Shown here piece after piece: positions 1 to 5,897 of a stretch of 7,079 bases of DNA. The position numbers were made by a program, and so were the translations under genes. Each line of letters opens with the position of its first letter. Positions within the stretch are counted from its first letter, which is position 1. A model generated the notes under the pieces. It saw only the letters and a program-made list of their open reading frames with translations, was not told where the DNA came from and did not search any database. Source of the DNA: an uncultured Chloroflexota bacterium (lineage in GTDB: Bacteria; Chloroflexota; Anaerolineae; Aggregatilineales; Phototrophicaceae); NCBI GenBank assembly GCA_937988705.1, contig CALKIA010000309.1, positions 1-7,079 of the forward strand, given 5' to 3'.

Positions 1-707
1 GCGTACGGGCTGCCTTCGACGCCCTGCACGAGGACGTTGTCATCTTCGCTGAACTGAATGCCGGGGACCGCCTGAATGGCCGCTTCCGCAGCTTCAGCTT
101 CGAGGTCGCCGCCCGCTTCGGTTTCCAGCGTGGCTTCGAGGAAGTAGTCATAGGTGCCGCTGTCCGAACCGGGGCTGAAAACCTGAATGGTTTCCGCCGG
201 GTAGGACGGATCAACCTGATCCCACGTGGTCGCCGCGCCGCTGTAAATGGCGGAGAGCTGGGCAATCGTCAGGCTGGTGAGGAAGTCGTTGGCGGTGCTC
301 ACGACCACGGCCAGCGCATCCGTGCCGACGCGGAATTCGATCGGCGTACGGCCGATCGCGGCGCACGATGCAATTTCGCTGTCGCGGATGGCGCGGCTGG
401 CGTTGGCGATGTCAGTTTCACCGGCGACGCAGAAGCGTTCGTAGCCCGCGCCCGAACCAATGCTGTCGACGGTGATATTGCTGCTGAAGCCTTCTTCGGC
501 AAACAGTTCGGCCATACGTTCGGCCAGCGGGAAGACGGTGGAGCTGCCGGCAGTGATGATGTCGCCGTCCACGGCGAGAACGTCAACTGCGGGAAGTTCA
601 ATCGGTTCGACCGCCGGGGTCGCTTCGGGGGTGGCATCCTGCGCCATGGCCGCAAAGGGCAGAGCGAAGACGAGCAGAGCGATCAAAACGAAAATACGCT
701 TGTTCAT
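1..707 (-). CDS. pstS: PstS-type phosphate ABC transporter substrate-binding protein (partial, C-terminus beyond window)
   Basis: Reading the minus strand from the ATG at 707-705 gives 235 full codons with no stop before the window edge, so the C-terminus is missing. Residues 1-22 form a signal peptide (basic MNKR, a hydrophobic stretch, then AMA as a likely cleavage site), followed by a Thr/Pro/Glu-rich linker (about 24-40). The mature part carries the hallmarks of the periplasmic phosphate-binding family: AGSSTVFPL (53-61), GSGAGYERF (84-92), DIANASRAI (99-107) and PGSDSGTYDYF (179-189). These supply the Ser/Thr/Asp/Arg contacts to phosphate in known PstS proteins. It would capture phosphate outside the membrane for a PstCAB importer, whose genes probably lie to the left of the window. 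The start is supported by AGGA (713-716, minus strand), 5 nt upstream. The family is clear. Phosphate as ligand is inferred from the motifs, since related proteins can bind other oxyanions. Confidence 0.9.
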   Translation of the reverse strand, partial: MNKRIFVLIALLVFALPFAAMAQDATPEATPAVEPIELPAVDVLAVDGDIITAGSSTVFPLAERMAELFAEEGFSSNITVDSIGSGAGYERFCVAGETDIANASRAIRDSEIASCAAIGRTPIEFRVGTDALAVVVSTANDFLTSLTIAQLSAIYSGAATTWDQVDPSYPAETIQVFSPGSDSGTYDYFLEATLETEAGGDLEAEAAEAAIQAVPGIQFSEDDNVLVQGVEGSPY

Positions 708-806
708 GTGTGTCCTGTTCTCCTGAACCTGTGGAGCGATTTAGCTGCTTAAATTCTTATCACTGTACAGATGGTAGCGTGTCGACTTTAAGGTTTATTT
801 ACTCTG

Positions 807-846
807 CGTTTAAAATCGATAACAATCGGCGTCAAGTGAATGTTAA
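807..846 (-). promoter_or_regulatory. Candidate pstS promoter with two Pho-box-like direct repeats
   Basis: On the minus strand TTAACA (846-841) and TTGACG (835-830) are direct repeats exactly 11 bp apart, start to start. That is the spacing known for PhoP/PhoB half-sites, and TTAACA matches the Bacillus PhoP half-site pattern. TTGACG could also serve as a -35 box, with a weak -10 (TAAACG, 812-807) after a 17-bp spacer. A third repeat in register (TGTTAT, 824-819) does not match well. The gene downstream encodes a phosphate-binding protein, which makes phosphate control plausible. The motif is short and the -10 is poor, so this is only a suggestion. Confidence 0.25.
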
Positions 847-873
847 GAATGGTGGTATTTAGTGTGAAGCGAG

Positions 874-952
874 GCGCTGTGAACAGATGTGCTATAATCT
901 GTTATAGCGCAGTGGGGTCAGAATAAGTACACTTGACTGTGTGAAACAGCGC
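874..952. repeat. Flanking inverted repeats around the nadK promoter
   Basis: GCGCTGT (874-880) is the reverse complement of ACAGCGC (946-952). Each arm is part of a small dyad of its own, CTGTGAACAG (877-886) and CTGTGTGAAACAG (937-949), so two related CTGT...ACAG dyads flank the extended -10 box about 61 bp apart. TGTGA also occurs at 863-867, 879-883 and 940-944. These could be paired operator half-sites, but the motifs are short. Confidence 0.3.
890..908 (+). promoter_or_regulatory. Extended -10 promoter of nadK overlapped by a perfect inverted repeat
   Basis: TGCTATAAT at 890-898 is a perfect extended -10 element (TGn plus TATAAT). No good -35 lies 16-18 bp upstream, as is common for extended -10 promoters. 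Transcription would start near 905, leaving a leader of about 105 nt before nadK. The -10 lies within a perfect 7-bp inverted repeat, GCTATAA (891-897), loop TCTG, TTATAGC (902-908), which runs from the -10 to just past the predicted start. This is where a repressor operator would often sit. It could also be chance overlap in an AT-rich stretch. Confidence 0.55.
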
Positions 953-997
953 AGCATGGCGGGGCGTTATCCCGCTCAATTCCAATCTAAGCGGTTC

Positions 998-1001
998 AAG
1001 G
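998..1001 (+). promoter_or_regulatory. Shine-Dalgarno that decides the GTG start of nadK
   Basis: AAGG lies 7 nt upstream of the GTG at 1009. An in-frame TAA at 1003-1005 excludes any earlier start. The next in-frame ATG (1024) has no purine-rich site in front of it, so GTG is the preferred start. Confidence 0.6.
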
Positions 1002-1008
1002 TTAACTT

Positions 1009-1887
1009 GTGACGATACAACGAATGGGCGTGCTGGCGCACCCGCTGCGACCGCACAGCGCCCCGATTGCCGACCAGATTGCGGCGGCGCTGCGCGCGCG
1101 GGGTGTGATCGTGTGGGCACATCATCAGTGGGATGAGGCGATGGTCAGCGAGCAGATCGCGGCGACCGATATGGTGGTCGCGATTGGCGGCGATGGCGCG
1201 ATGCTGCGCGCCGCCCGCGTGTGCGCGCCGCATGGTGTGCCCGTGCTCGGCGTGAACCTTGGTCATCTGGGTTTTTTAACCGAGATCAAGAACGCCGAAG
1301 AATGGGACGCCCAGCTCGATGCTTTGTTCGCCGGGAATTATTGGATCGAACGGCGGATGATGGTCAAGGTGATTGCGCGCCGCGACGGGCAGTTGTTGTG
1401 TGAGTCGGAAGCGCTCAACGACGCGGTGATCAGCCGTGGTTCAGTCACCCGCATGATTCGTCTCGACACCTACATCGACGGCTACTGGACGACGACGTAC
1501 AACGCCGATGCGCTGATCATTTCCACGCCGACCGGATCGACCGCCTATGCGCTGGCGAGCGGCGGGCCGATTTTGCCGCCGGAACTGCGCGGCATCTTGA
1601 TCGTCCCGGTCGCACCGCATCTGAGCCTCGACCGTCCGATTGTGCTGCCGGAAGCCGCCCAGATTGAAGTGATCGTCTCACCAGATATTCAGACCGATAC
1701 GGTACTCTCGGTGGATGGCGCGCTGCTGTGCGAACTGCAATCGAATGACCGCGTGCTGGTGCAGGTGGGCGAGAATATCAGTCAATTTGTGCGCATGCGC
1801 GACCGCAATTACTTTTATCGTTCGCTCCTGGATCGGTTGGAACCGCGCGCACCCGAACCGCCCGCGCCGCCGCGAAGACATCTATAA
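1009..1887 (+). CDS. nadK: NAD kinase (ATP-NAD kinase)
   Basis: This 292-residue cytosolic enzyme phosphorylates the 2'-hydroxyl of the NAD adenosine ribose to make NADP, the only route to NADP in most bacteria. The family signatures appear in order: IGVLAHP-like N-terminus (MGVLAHPLRP, 6-15), the GGDG nucleotide-binding motif (60-63, within VVAIGGDGAMLRAAR), GVNLGHLGFLTEI (81-93), the LND active-site motif (136-138) followed by SRGSV, and TPTGSTAYALASGGPI (173-188). Length is typical. The last 15 or so residues are Pro/Arg-rich and probably a disordered tail. The start is GTG, supported by AAGG at 998. The gene opens a rightward group that ends with recN, and nadK next to recN is a well-known arrangement (for example in E. 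coli). The extended -10 at 890-898 is the likely promoter. Confidence 0.96.
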   Translation: MTIQRMGVLAHPLRPHSAPIADQIAAALRARGVIVWAHHQWDEAMVSEQIAATDMVVAIGGDGAMLRAARVCAPHGVPVLGVNLGHLGFLTEIKNAEEWDAQLDALFAGNYWIERRMMVKVIARRDGQLLCESEALNDAVISRGSVTRMIRLDTYIDGYWTTTYNADALIISTPTGSTAYALASGGPILPPELRGILIVPVAPHLSLDRPIVLPEAAQIEVIVSPDIQTDTVLSVDGALLCELQSNDRVLVQVGENISQFVRMRDRNYFYRSLLDRLEPRAPEPPAPPRRHL

Positions 1888-1922
1888 TGAAGTTATGGAT
1901 CGACGGCCACGGCTGTCGTGCT

Positions 1923-1991
1923 GTAGGGACGAGATAGGTCTCGTCCGCTCGTTCGAAAACAAGAATAGGACGAGGCATGCCTCGTCCCTAC
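1923..1991. repeat. Composite palindromic (REP-like) repeat between nadK and the zinc-finger gene
   Basis: The outer arms are a perfect 11-bp inverted repeat, GTAGGGACGAG (1923-1933) and CTCGTCCCTAC (1981-1991). Inside are two smaller hairpins: GGACGAGA/TCTCGTCC with loop TAGG (1927-1946), and the perfect 20-bp palindrome GGACGAGGCATGCCTCGTCC (1968-1987), joined by a 21-nt AT-richer spacer. The arrangement resembles small REP/BIME-type elements. Related copies occur at 4473-4495 and, cut by the edge, at 7067-7079. It contains no ORF. If transcribed between nadK and the next gene it would form stable RNA hairpins, but no T-tract follows, so it is not a classical terminator. Confidence 0.8.
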
Positions 1992-1993
1992 TC

Positions 1994-2009
1994 TAGAGGT
2001 AACTAGAGG
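1994..2009 (+). promoter_or_regulatory. Doubled TAGAGG Shine-Dalgarno-like sites before the zinc-finger gene
   Basis: TAGAGG occurs twice, at 1994-1999 and 2004-2009, 10 bp apart. The second copy is 9 nt before the ATG at 2019, slightly long but usable. The first is too far to serve this start. This supports 2019 over the in-frame ATG at 2049, which lacks a good site. Confidence 0.4.
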
Positions 2010-2018
2010 ATCACGTGT

Positions 2019-2618
2019 ATGACGACGCCTGACATCGCCGAAGAAACTATGTATTGTACTGTCCACCCTAACCGCGAGGCGACGCTGCGCTGTAACAAGT
2101 GTGGCCGTCCCATGTGCGTGCAGTGCGCTGTCCAAACCCCGGTCGGCTACCGCTGCAAAGAATGCGTGCGCGGCATCCAAGCCAAGTACTTCAACGCCAA
2201 CCCGTATGACGACCTGATCGCGCTCGGTGTGGCCGCGGCGGCAACGGGAGTCGTCGGCTATGTGATCAGTTCGGTCGGTTTACCGATCTTCATCACGCTG
2301 ATTCTGGGTTTTCCGGCGGGCGGGGTGATCGGGGAATTGATCGTGCGGGCGGTGCAAAAACGTCGCAGCCTCAACATGGCGAAGTTTGGCGCAGCGGGCG
2401 CGGTGCTCGGCGGGGTGCTCGGCGCAGTCCTGCAAACGTACAGTCAGTACAGCAGCTTGTATGCCCGGGCGGCAGCACAAGCGGGCGTCCGCGCTTCGGA
2501 ACTTCCGCCCATTGAGATTGGCGTCATTGTGCAGGCAGCACTTTCGGATATTGGCTTGATCTTGGCAGTTGGCATCATTGCAGTGGCGCTTTATTCACGG
2601 TTAAGAATGCGGGGATAG
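2019..2618 (+). CDS. B-box-type zinc-finger membrane protein of unknown function
   Basis: This 199-residue protein has an N-terminal cysteine/histidine cluster with four paired motifs: C13-x2-H16, C25-x2-C28, C33-x2-C36 and C46-x2-C49. This is the ligand spacing of a B-box/treble-clef-like module that could bind two zinc ions. Many bacterial membrane proteins, including some rhomboid-type proteases, carry a similar module at the N-terminus. After a short linker come about four hydrophobic, Gly/Ala-rich segments (roughly 65-85, 87-108, 122-140 and 168-192) separated by basic loops (QKRR near 113). No rhomboid catalytic GxSx motif is seen, so a protease role is not supported. It sits between nadK and recN, and its stop is 3 nt before the recN start. 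Function is unknown: it may be a membrane-anchored adaptor with a cytosolic zinc finger, but that is inference. The ATG at 2049 (M11) is an alternative start and would keep all zinc ligands. Confidence 0.85.
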   Translation: MTTPDIAEETMYCTVHPNREATLRCNKCGRPMCVQCAVQTPVGYRCKECVRGIQAKYFNANPYDDLIALGVAAAATGVVGYVISSVGLPIFITLILGFPAGGVIGELIVRAVQKRRSLNMAKFGAAGAVLGGVLGAVLQTYSQYSSLYARAAAQAGVRASELPPIEIGVIVQAALSDIGLILAVGIIAVALYSRLRMRG

Positions 2619-2621
2619 TCC

Positions 2622-4391
2622 ATGCTCGAGGAAATCCGCATCAAGAATTTCGCGATCATCGATGAATTGGAGTTGGCGTTCGGCAAAGGCCTGAACGTCA
2701 TCACCGGCGAGACGGGCGCGGGCAAGTCGATCATCATCGACGCGGTCGAAATGCTGCTCGGCGGGAAGGCGGAGGCGTCGTGGGTGCGCGCTGGCTCGGA
2801 AAAAGCCGTGATTGAGGGCGTGTTCGGGCTCGACATGATCACGCAGGGCTTCGTCCAGCCGATTTTGGAGCGCGAAGAACTGGTCGACGAGGGCGACGCG
2901 ATCACCATCACCCGCGAGATTCGCTCAAATGGGCGTTCCTCCGCGCGTGTGAACGGCGTGACCGTCAACATTGACATTCTCAGCGAGATCGGCGCGTATC
3001 TGGTCGATGTGCACGGGCAGAGCGCGCATTTATCACTGCTCAAGCCGCAGTTTCACATCGATCTGCTCGATCGCTACACCGATTTGATGGATGCCCGCTC
3101 GGCGTTAGGCAACGTCGTGCAGCGCCTCGGCGAAGTGCGCCGCGAGATTCAGCATTTGCTCGATGACGAAGCCGCCTTGCAGCGCCGCGCGGATCGCTTG
3201 CGCGGCGAACTGGAAGACATCGAAGCGGCGGCGCTCGTCCCCGGCGAAGATGAAGAACTTCGCACGGAGCGTGTGCGCCTCTCCAACAGCGAAGGGCTGG
3301 CCAAGTGGACGGCCGAGTCGCTGGAACTGCTCAATGGCGACGATACGGCAGATGGGCAAATGGGCGCGCTCGATCAGTTGATGCATACTGCGCTGCTGCT
3401 GAGCAAGCTCGCCCATATCGACGCCTCGCTCAAAGAAGATTATGACCTCGCCGAAGAAGCGAGCGCGCTGGTCGAAGAATTGGCGAAATCGCTGCGCCGC
3501 TACGCCGATACGGTTGAATACAACCCGGCGCGCCTCGATGAAGTCGAAGAACGCCTTGAACTCATCACCAAGCTGACGAGGCGCTACGGCGGCACGGTCG
3601 AAGCCGTGCTGGCCTACGCCGAACGCGCCGCCGCTGAACTCGACGGCATCGAAAACAGCGAGGAGCGCATCGAAGCTCTGCGCAAGCAGGAAACGTCGAT
3701 GCTCAAGCACATCGGCGATCTGGGCGAACGCATCAGCCGCGCCCGCACGTCGGCTTCCAAACGCCTGAGCGCGGGCATTGTCGCGGAATTGGGCGATCTG
3801 CGCATGGCGAAGGCGCAGTTTGAAGTCTTGATCGAACAGCTCGAAGATCCGGAGGGCTGCTACGTCAAGGAGCGCCGCCTCGCCTTTGACGAGACGGGCA
3901 TCGACCGCGTCGAATTCATGATGTCCGCCAACCCCGGCGAACCGCTGCGCCCGCTGGCAAAAGTCGCCTCCGGTGGTGAAGCGGCGCGCATCATGCTGGC
4001 GCTCAAACGGGTGCTCACGGCAGCGGATCAAACGCCCACGCTGATCTTTGACGAAATCGATCAGGGAATCGGCGGGCGGGTGGGCAGCGTCGTCGGCGAG
4101 AAGCTGTGGGGACTCACGGGCGGGCATCAAGTGCTGGTCGTGACGCACCTCGCGCAGCTGGCGGGCTATGCCGATCGCCATTATCGCGTAATCAAGCGCG
4201 TCGATGGCGGGCGCACGCACACCGAGATCGTGCCTCTGAGCGACGAAACGCAGCGCGTCGAAGAACTGGCGGCGATGCTCGGCACGGTCAACGAGAGCGG
4301 CCTCCAGAGCGCGCGCGAACTGCTCATCGAGGCGATCACCTATAAGCGCGGCGCGGCGCACGAACCACCCAAACAGGGAAGTTTGATGTAA
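2622..4391 (+). CDS. recN: DNA repair protein RecN (SMC-like ATPase)
   Basis: RecN is an SMC-related ATPase recruited to DNA double-strand breaks, where it helps hold ends or sister chromatids for recombinational repair. The 589 residues fit the family (about 550-580). The N-terminal half-ATPase begins EEIRIKNFAIID and has Walker A GETGAGKS (29-36). The central part (about 155-385) is Glu/Arg/Leu-rich and predicted coiled coil. The C-terminal half has the ABC signature SGGEAARIMLALK (from 450), Walker B TLIFDEID (473-480) followed by QGIGGRVG, and the H-loop VTH (507-509). The signature reads SGGEAAR where the usual RecN sequence is SGGELSR, a small departure next to an intact core. The start lies 3 nt after the upstream stop, with GGGGA (2611-2615) inside that gene as ribosome-binding site, so translation is probably coupled. 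In many bacteria recN is SOS-controlled, but no LexA-type box was recognised here. Confidence 0.97.
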   Translation: MLEEIRIKNFAIIDELELAFGKGLNVITGETGAGKSIIIDAVEMLLGGKAEASWVRAGSEKAVIEGVFGLDMITQGFVQPILEREELVDEGDAITITREIRSNGRSSARVNGVTVNIDILSEIGAYLVDVHGQSAHLSLLKPQFHIDLLDRYTDLMDARSALGNVVQRLGEVRREIQHLLDDEAALQRRADRLRGELEDIEAAALVPGEDEELRTERVRLSNSEGLAKWTAESLELLNGDDTADGQMGALDQLMHTALLLSKLAHIDASLKEDYDLAEEASALVEELAKSLRRYADTVEYNPARLDEVEERLELITKLTRRYGGTVEAVLAYAERAAAELDGIENSEERIEALRKQETSMLKHIGDLGERISRARTSASKRLSAGIVAELGDLRMAKAQFEVLIEQLEDPEGCYVKERRLAFDETGIDRVEFMMSANPGEPLRPLAKVASGGEAARIMLALKRVLTAADQTPTLIFDEIDQGIGGRVGSVVGEKLWGLTGGHQVLVVTHLAQLAGYADRHYRVIKRVDGGRTHTEIVPLSDETQRVEELAAMLGTVNESGLQSARELLIEAITYKRGAAHEPPKQGSLM

Positions 4392-4401
4392 GGGGATCAG
4401 C

Positions 4402-4575
4402 ATGTCCGCACTCGAACAGGAAGTGCTTGAGAAGTTCCGTCTGCTCGACAAAGAGGCGCGTAAACGCATCAATAGGGACGCGATTTGTCGCGTCCGCAAA
4501 TCACACAAACTGATCCAAAATACCTGCTTCACGCTACCCAACGGACTGAACGGCATGCCTTGTCTTTTTGCTTGA
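4402..4575 (+). CDS. Small hypothetical ORF (57 aa), probably the N-terminal remnant of a disrupted gene
   Basis: The ATG at 4402 has a strong ribosome-binding site, AGGGG (4391-4395), 6 nt upstream and overlapping the recN stop, so it looks genuinely placed for translation. Residues 1-23 (MSALEQEVLEKFRLLDKEAR, then KRI) are charged, amphipathic and helical, with codon use like the neighbouring genes. From about residue 24 the reading frame runs into a palindromic repeat (4473-4495), and the rest (NRDAICRVRK..., ending GMPCLFA) has an ordinary non-coding look and is AT-richer. The simplest reading is that a small helical protein gene following recN was interrupted by the repeat, leaving a short translated stub. 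I do not recognise a family. It could instead be a functional 57-residue protein. Confidence 0.45.
   Translation: MSALEQEVLEKFRLLDKEARKRINRDAICRVRKSHKLIQNTCFTLPNGLNGMPCLFA
4473..4495. repeat. Single-hairpin copy of the palindromic repeat, inside the small ORF
   Basis: TAGGGACGCGA (4473-4483), loop TTTG and TCGCGTCC (4488-4495) form a perfect 8-bp stem. The copy aligns without gaps to 1924-1946 and both are followed by GC. Outside the loop the only differences are A to C in the left arm and T to G at the paired position of the right arm, so an A-T pair became a C-G pair and the stem is kept. The core GGCATGCC seen in the 1968-1987 palindrome also recurs at 4552-4559, perhaps an eroded second half. 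Confidence 0.7.
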
Positions 4576-4597
4576 CATTCGGTTATTGGCTTAGTTC

Positions 4598-4629
4598 AAA
4601 AAGGCGATCCAAGCGGATCGCCTTTTTTT
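4598..4629 (+). terminator. Strong intrinsic terminator after the nadK-recN group
   Basis: AAAAAGGCGATCC (4598-4610), loop AAGC, then GGATCGCCTTTTT (4615-4627) give a 13-bp perfect stem whose GC-rich 8-bp core (GGCGATCC/GGATCGCC) is followed by seven T residues (4623-4629). It is the obvious end of the transcript that includes recN and the small ORF. The A-tract on the left could allow some termination of leftward transcripts, although no leftward gene lies nearby. Confidence 0.92.
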
Positions 4630-4637
4630 GTTATAGT
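4629..4637 (+). promoter_or_regulatory. Extended -10 promoter for the aminotransferase, abutting the terminator
   Basis: TGTTATAGT (4629-4637) is an extended -10: TGn followed by TATAGT (5 of 6 to TATAAT). Its first T is the last T of the terminator tract. No clear -35 is present in the hairpin upstream. Transcription would begin near 4644, giving a leader of about 60 nt. The same extended -10 style occurs before nadK. Confidence 0.45.
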
Positions 4638-4703
4638 TATGCGCACTGAACCGATGTCAACCACTGTGGATACCGTAAACTCGCGTCCACCTAAAGGAAT
4701 AAG

Positions 4704-5864
4704 ATGGTCTACAACTTTGACGAGCACATTGAACGCCGCGACCCCGTCAGCGTCAAATGGGCGATATATCCCGAGGACGTCCTGCCCCTGTGGGTGGCGG
4801 ACATGGATTTTCGCTCCCCGAATGAAGTGATCGAGGCGCTCCAACAGCGCGTCGATCACGGCGTGTTTGGCTATCATTTTGACGCGCCGGGGCTGCGCGA
4901 GGTGCTGGTCGAACGCTACCGCCAGCGGCACAATATGCAGATCGCGCCCGAAAATCTCGTGTTCACCCCCGGCATCGTCGCCACGCTGAATCTGATCACG
5001 CGGGCGTTTCATCATCCCGGCGAGGGCGTACTCGTCCAAACGCCGATCTATCCCCCGTTTTTGAGCGCGCCGAAGAATGGCGGCAAACAATTGCAGACTG
5101 CCGAAATGGCGCTGACATTCGACGGCCAGCGGATGCGCTACGAGATCGACTTTGATCGCTTTGAGGCGGCGATCACCCCCGAAACCAAGATGTTCATCCT
5201 CTGCAATCCGTACAACCCAGTCGGTCGCGTGTACACCCGCGCTGAACTGGAAAAGCTGGCGGAAATCTGCCTGCGCCACAACCTGCTGATCATCGCCGAT
5301 GAGATTCACTGCGACCTGCTGCACCCCGGCGCACAGCATATCTCGTTCGCCTCGCTGTCGCCGGAAGTCGCCGCGCACACCATCACACTATCCGCGCCGA
5401 GCAAGACGTTCAATATCCCCGGTCTGGCATGCAGCTTCGCCGTGATCGAGAATCCAGCGCTGCTGCGCGCGTTCCGCGATACGGCGGGCGCGGTCGGCCT
5501 ACACCCGAACACCTTCGGCTATATCGGCGCGGAAGCAGCCTATCGTCATGGTCAGCCGTGGCTGGATGAACTGCTCGCCTACCTAACCATCAATCGCGAC
5601 ACGCTGGTGCAGTTCGTCGAAGAACGGCTGCCGCAGGTCAAGGTGACGGTGCCCGAAGGGACGTATCTGGCGTGGCTGGACTGCCGCGATCTCAACCTGC
5701 CGGAAACCCCGTACAAGTATTTTCTGGAACAGGCCAAAGTCGCGTTCAGCGATGGGGCAGCGTTCGGTCAACCGGGCGAGGGCTTCATCCGGCTGAATTA
5801 CGGCTGCACACGCGCTACCCTGCTCGACGCGCTGAATCGCGTTCATGAGTCGCTGAACCAGTAA
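4704..5864 (+). CDS. MalY/PatB-family PLP-dependent C-S beta-lyase / aminotransferase
   Basis: This 386-residue fold-type I PLP enzyme matches the MalY/PatB group, whose members cleave the C-S bond of cystathionine and related cysteine conjugates to give homocysteine or thiols, pyruvate and ammonia. Features in order: N-terminal LPLWVADMDF (27-36), typical of the group; GYHFDAPGLREVLVERY (56-72); TPGIVATLN (88-96) for cofactor phosphate; CNPYNPVGRVYTRAEL (167-182), with N171 near the PLP ring; ADEIHCDL (198-205), with D199 contacting the pyridine nitrogen; SAPSKTFNIPG (230-240), where K234 forms the Schiff base; GTYLAWLDCR (319-328); and FIRLNYGCTR (361-370), where R363 should bind the substrate carboxylate. 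All key residues are present. The start has AAAGGA (4693-4698), 5 nt upstream. It lies behind the terminator with its own promoter, so it is probably a separate unit. Exact substrate cannot be told from sequence; a general transaminase role is possible. Confidence 0.92.
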   Translation: MVYNFDEHIERRDPVSVKWAIYPEDVLPLWVADMDFRSPNEVIEALQQRVDHGVFGYHFDAPGLREVLVERYRQRHNMQIAPENLVFTPGIVATLNLITRAFHHPGEGVLVQTPIYPPFLSAPKNGGKQLQTAEMALTFDGQRMRYEIDFDRFEAAITPETKMFILCNPYNPVGRVYTRAELEKLAEICLRHNLLIIADEIHCDLLHPGAQHISFASLSPEVAAHTITLSAPSKTFNIPGLACSFAVIENPALLRAFRDTAGAVGLHPNTFGYIGAEAAYRHGQPWLDELLAYLTINRDTLVQFVEERLPQVKVTVPEGTYLAWLDCRDLNLPETPYKYFLEQAKVAFSDGAAFGQPGEGFIRLNYGCTRATLLDALNRVHESLNQ

Positions 5865-5897
5865 TTTACGTTTTTAGGAAAATTCAAGGTGTGACTG

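Noticed and set aside
1883..1888. TATAAT at the end of nadK as a promoter for the zinc-finger gene
   Set aside because: No TGn extension and no -35 at a suitable distance, and the hexamer is formed by the last codons and stop of nadK. A weak internal promoter is not excluded.
1887..1925. Tiny ORF starting with the ATG that overlaps the nadK stop
   Set aside because: Only 12 codons, ends at the start of the palindromic repeat and has no ribosome-binding site.
1923..1991. The palindromic repeat as a CRISPR remnant or an intrinsic terminator
   Set aside because: There is no series of equal repeats with unique spacers, and no T-tract follows either hairpin.
3105..4556. Long open frame (483 codons) on the minus strand opposite recN
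   Set aside because: It is antisense to a gene with all RecN motifs. The translation is Arg/Phe/Ala/Gln-rich low-complexity typical of GC-rich shadows, with no recognisable domain.
4572..4600. Perfect -35 box TTGACA (4572-4577) as a promoter
   Set aside because: The hexamer at the right distance (TTCAAA, 4595-4600) is a poor -10 and the strong terminator follows at once, so any transcript would be aborted.
4596..5378. Open frame of 260 codons on the minus strand opposite the aminotransferase
   Set aside because: It overlaps the terminator and a clear PLP enzyme on the other strand, and its product has no family features.
5865..5897. Terminator for the aminotransferase gene
   Set aside because: The T-run at 5871-5877 has no GC-rich stem before it, and the hairpin at 5898-5936 lacks a T-tract. 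Where that transcript ends is not visible.
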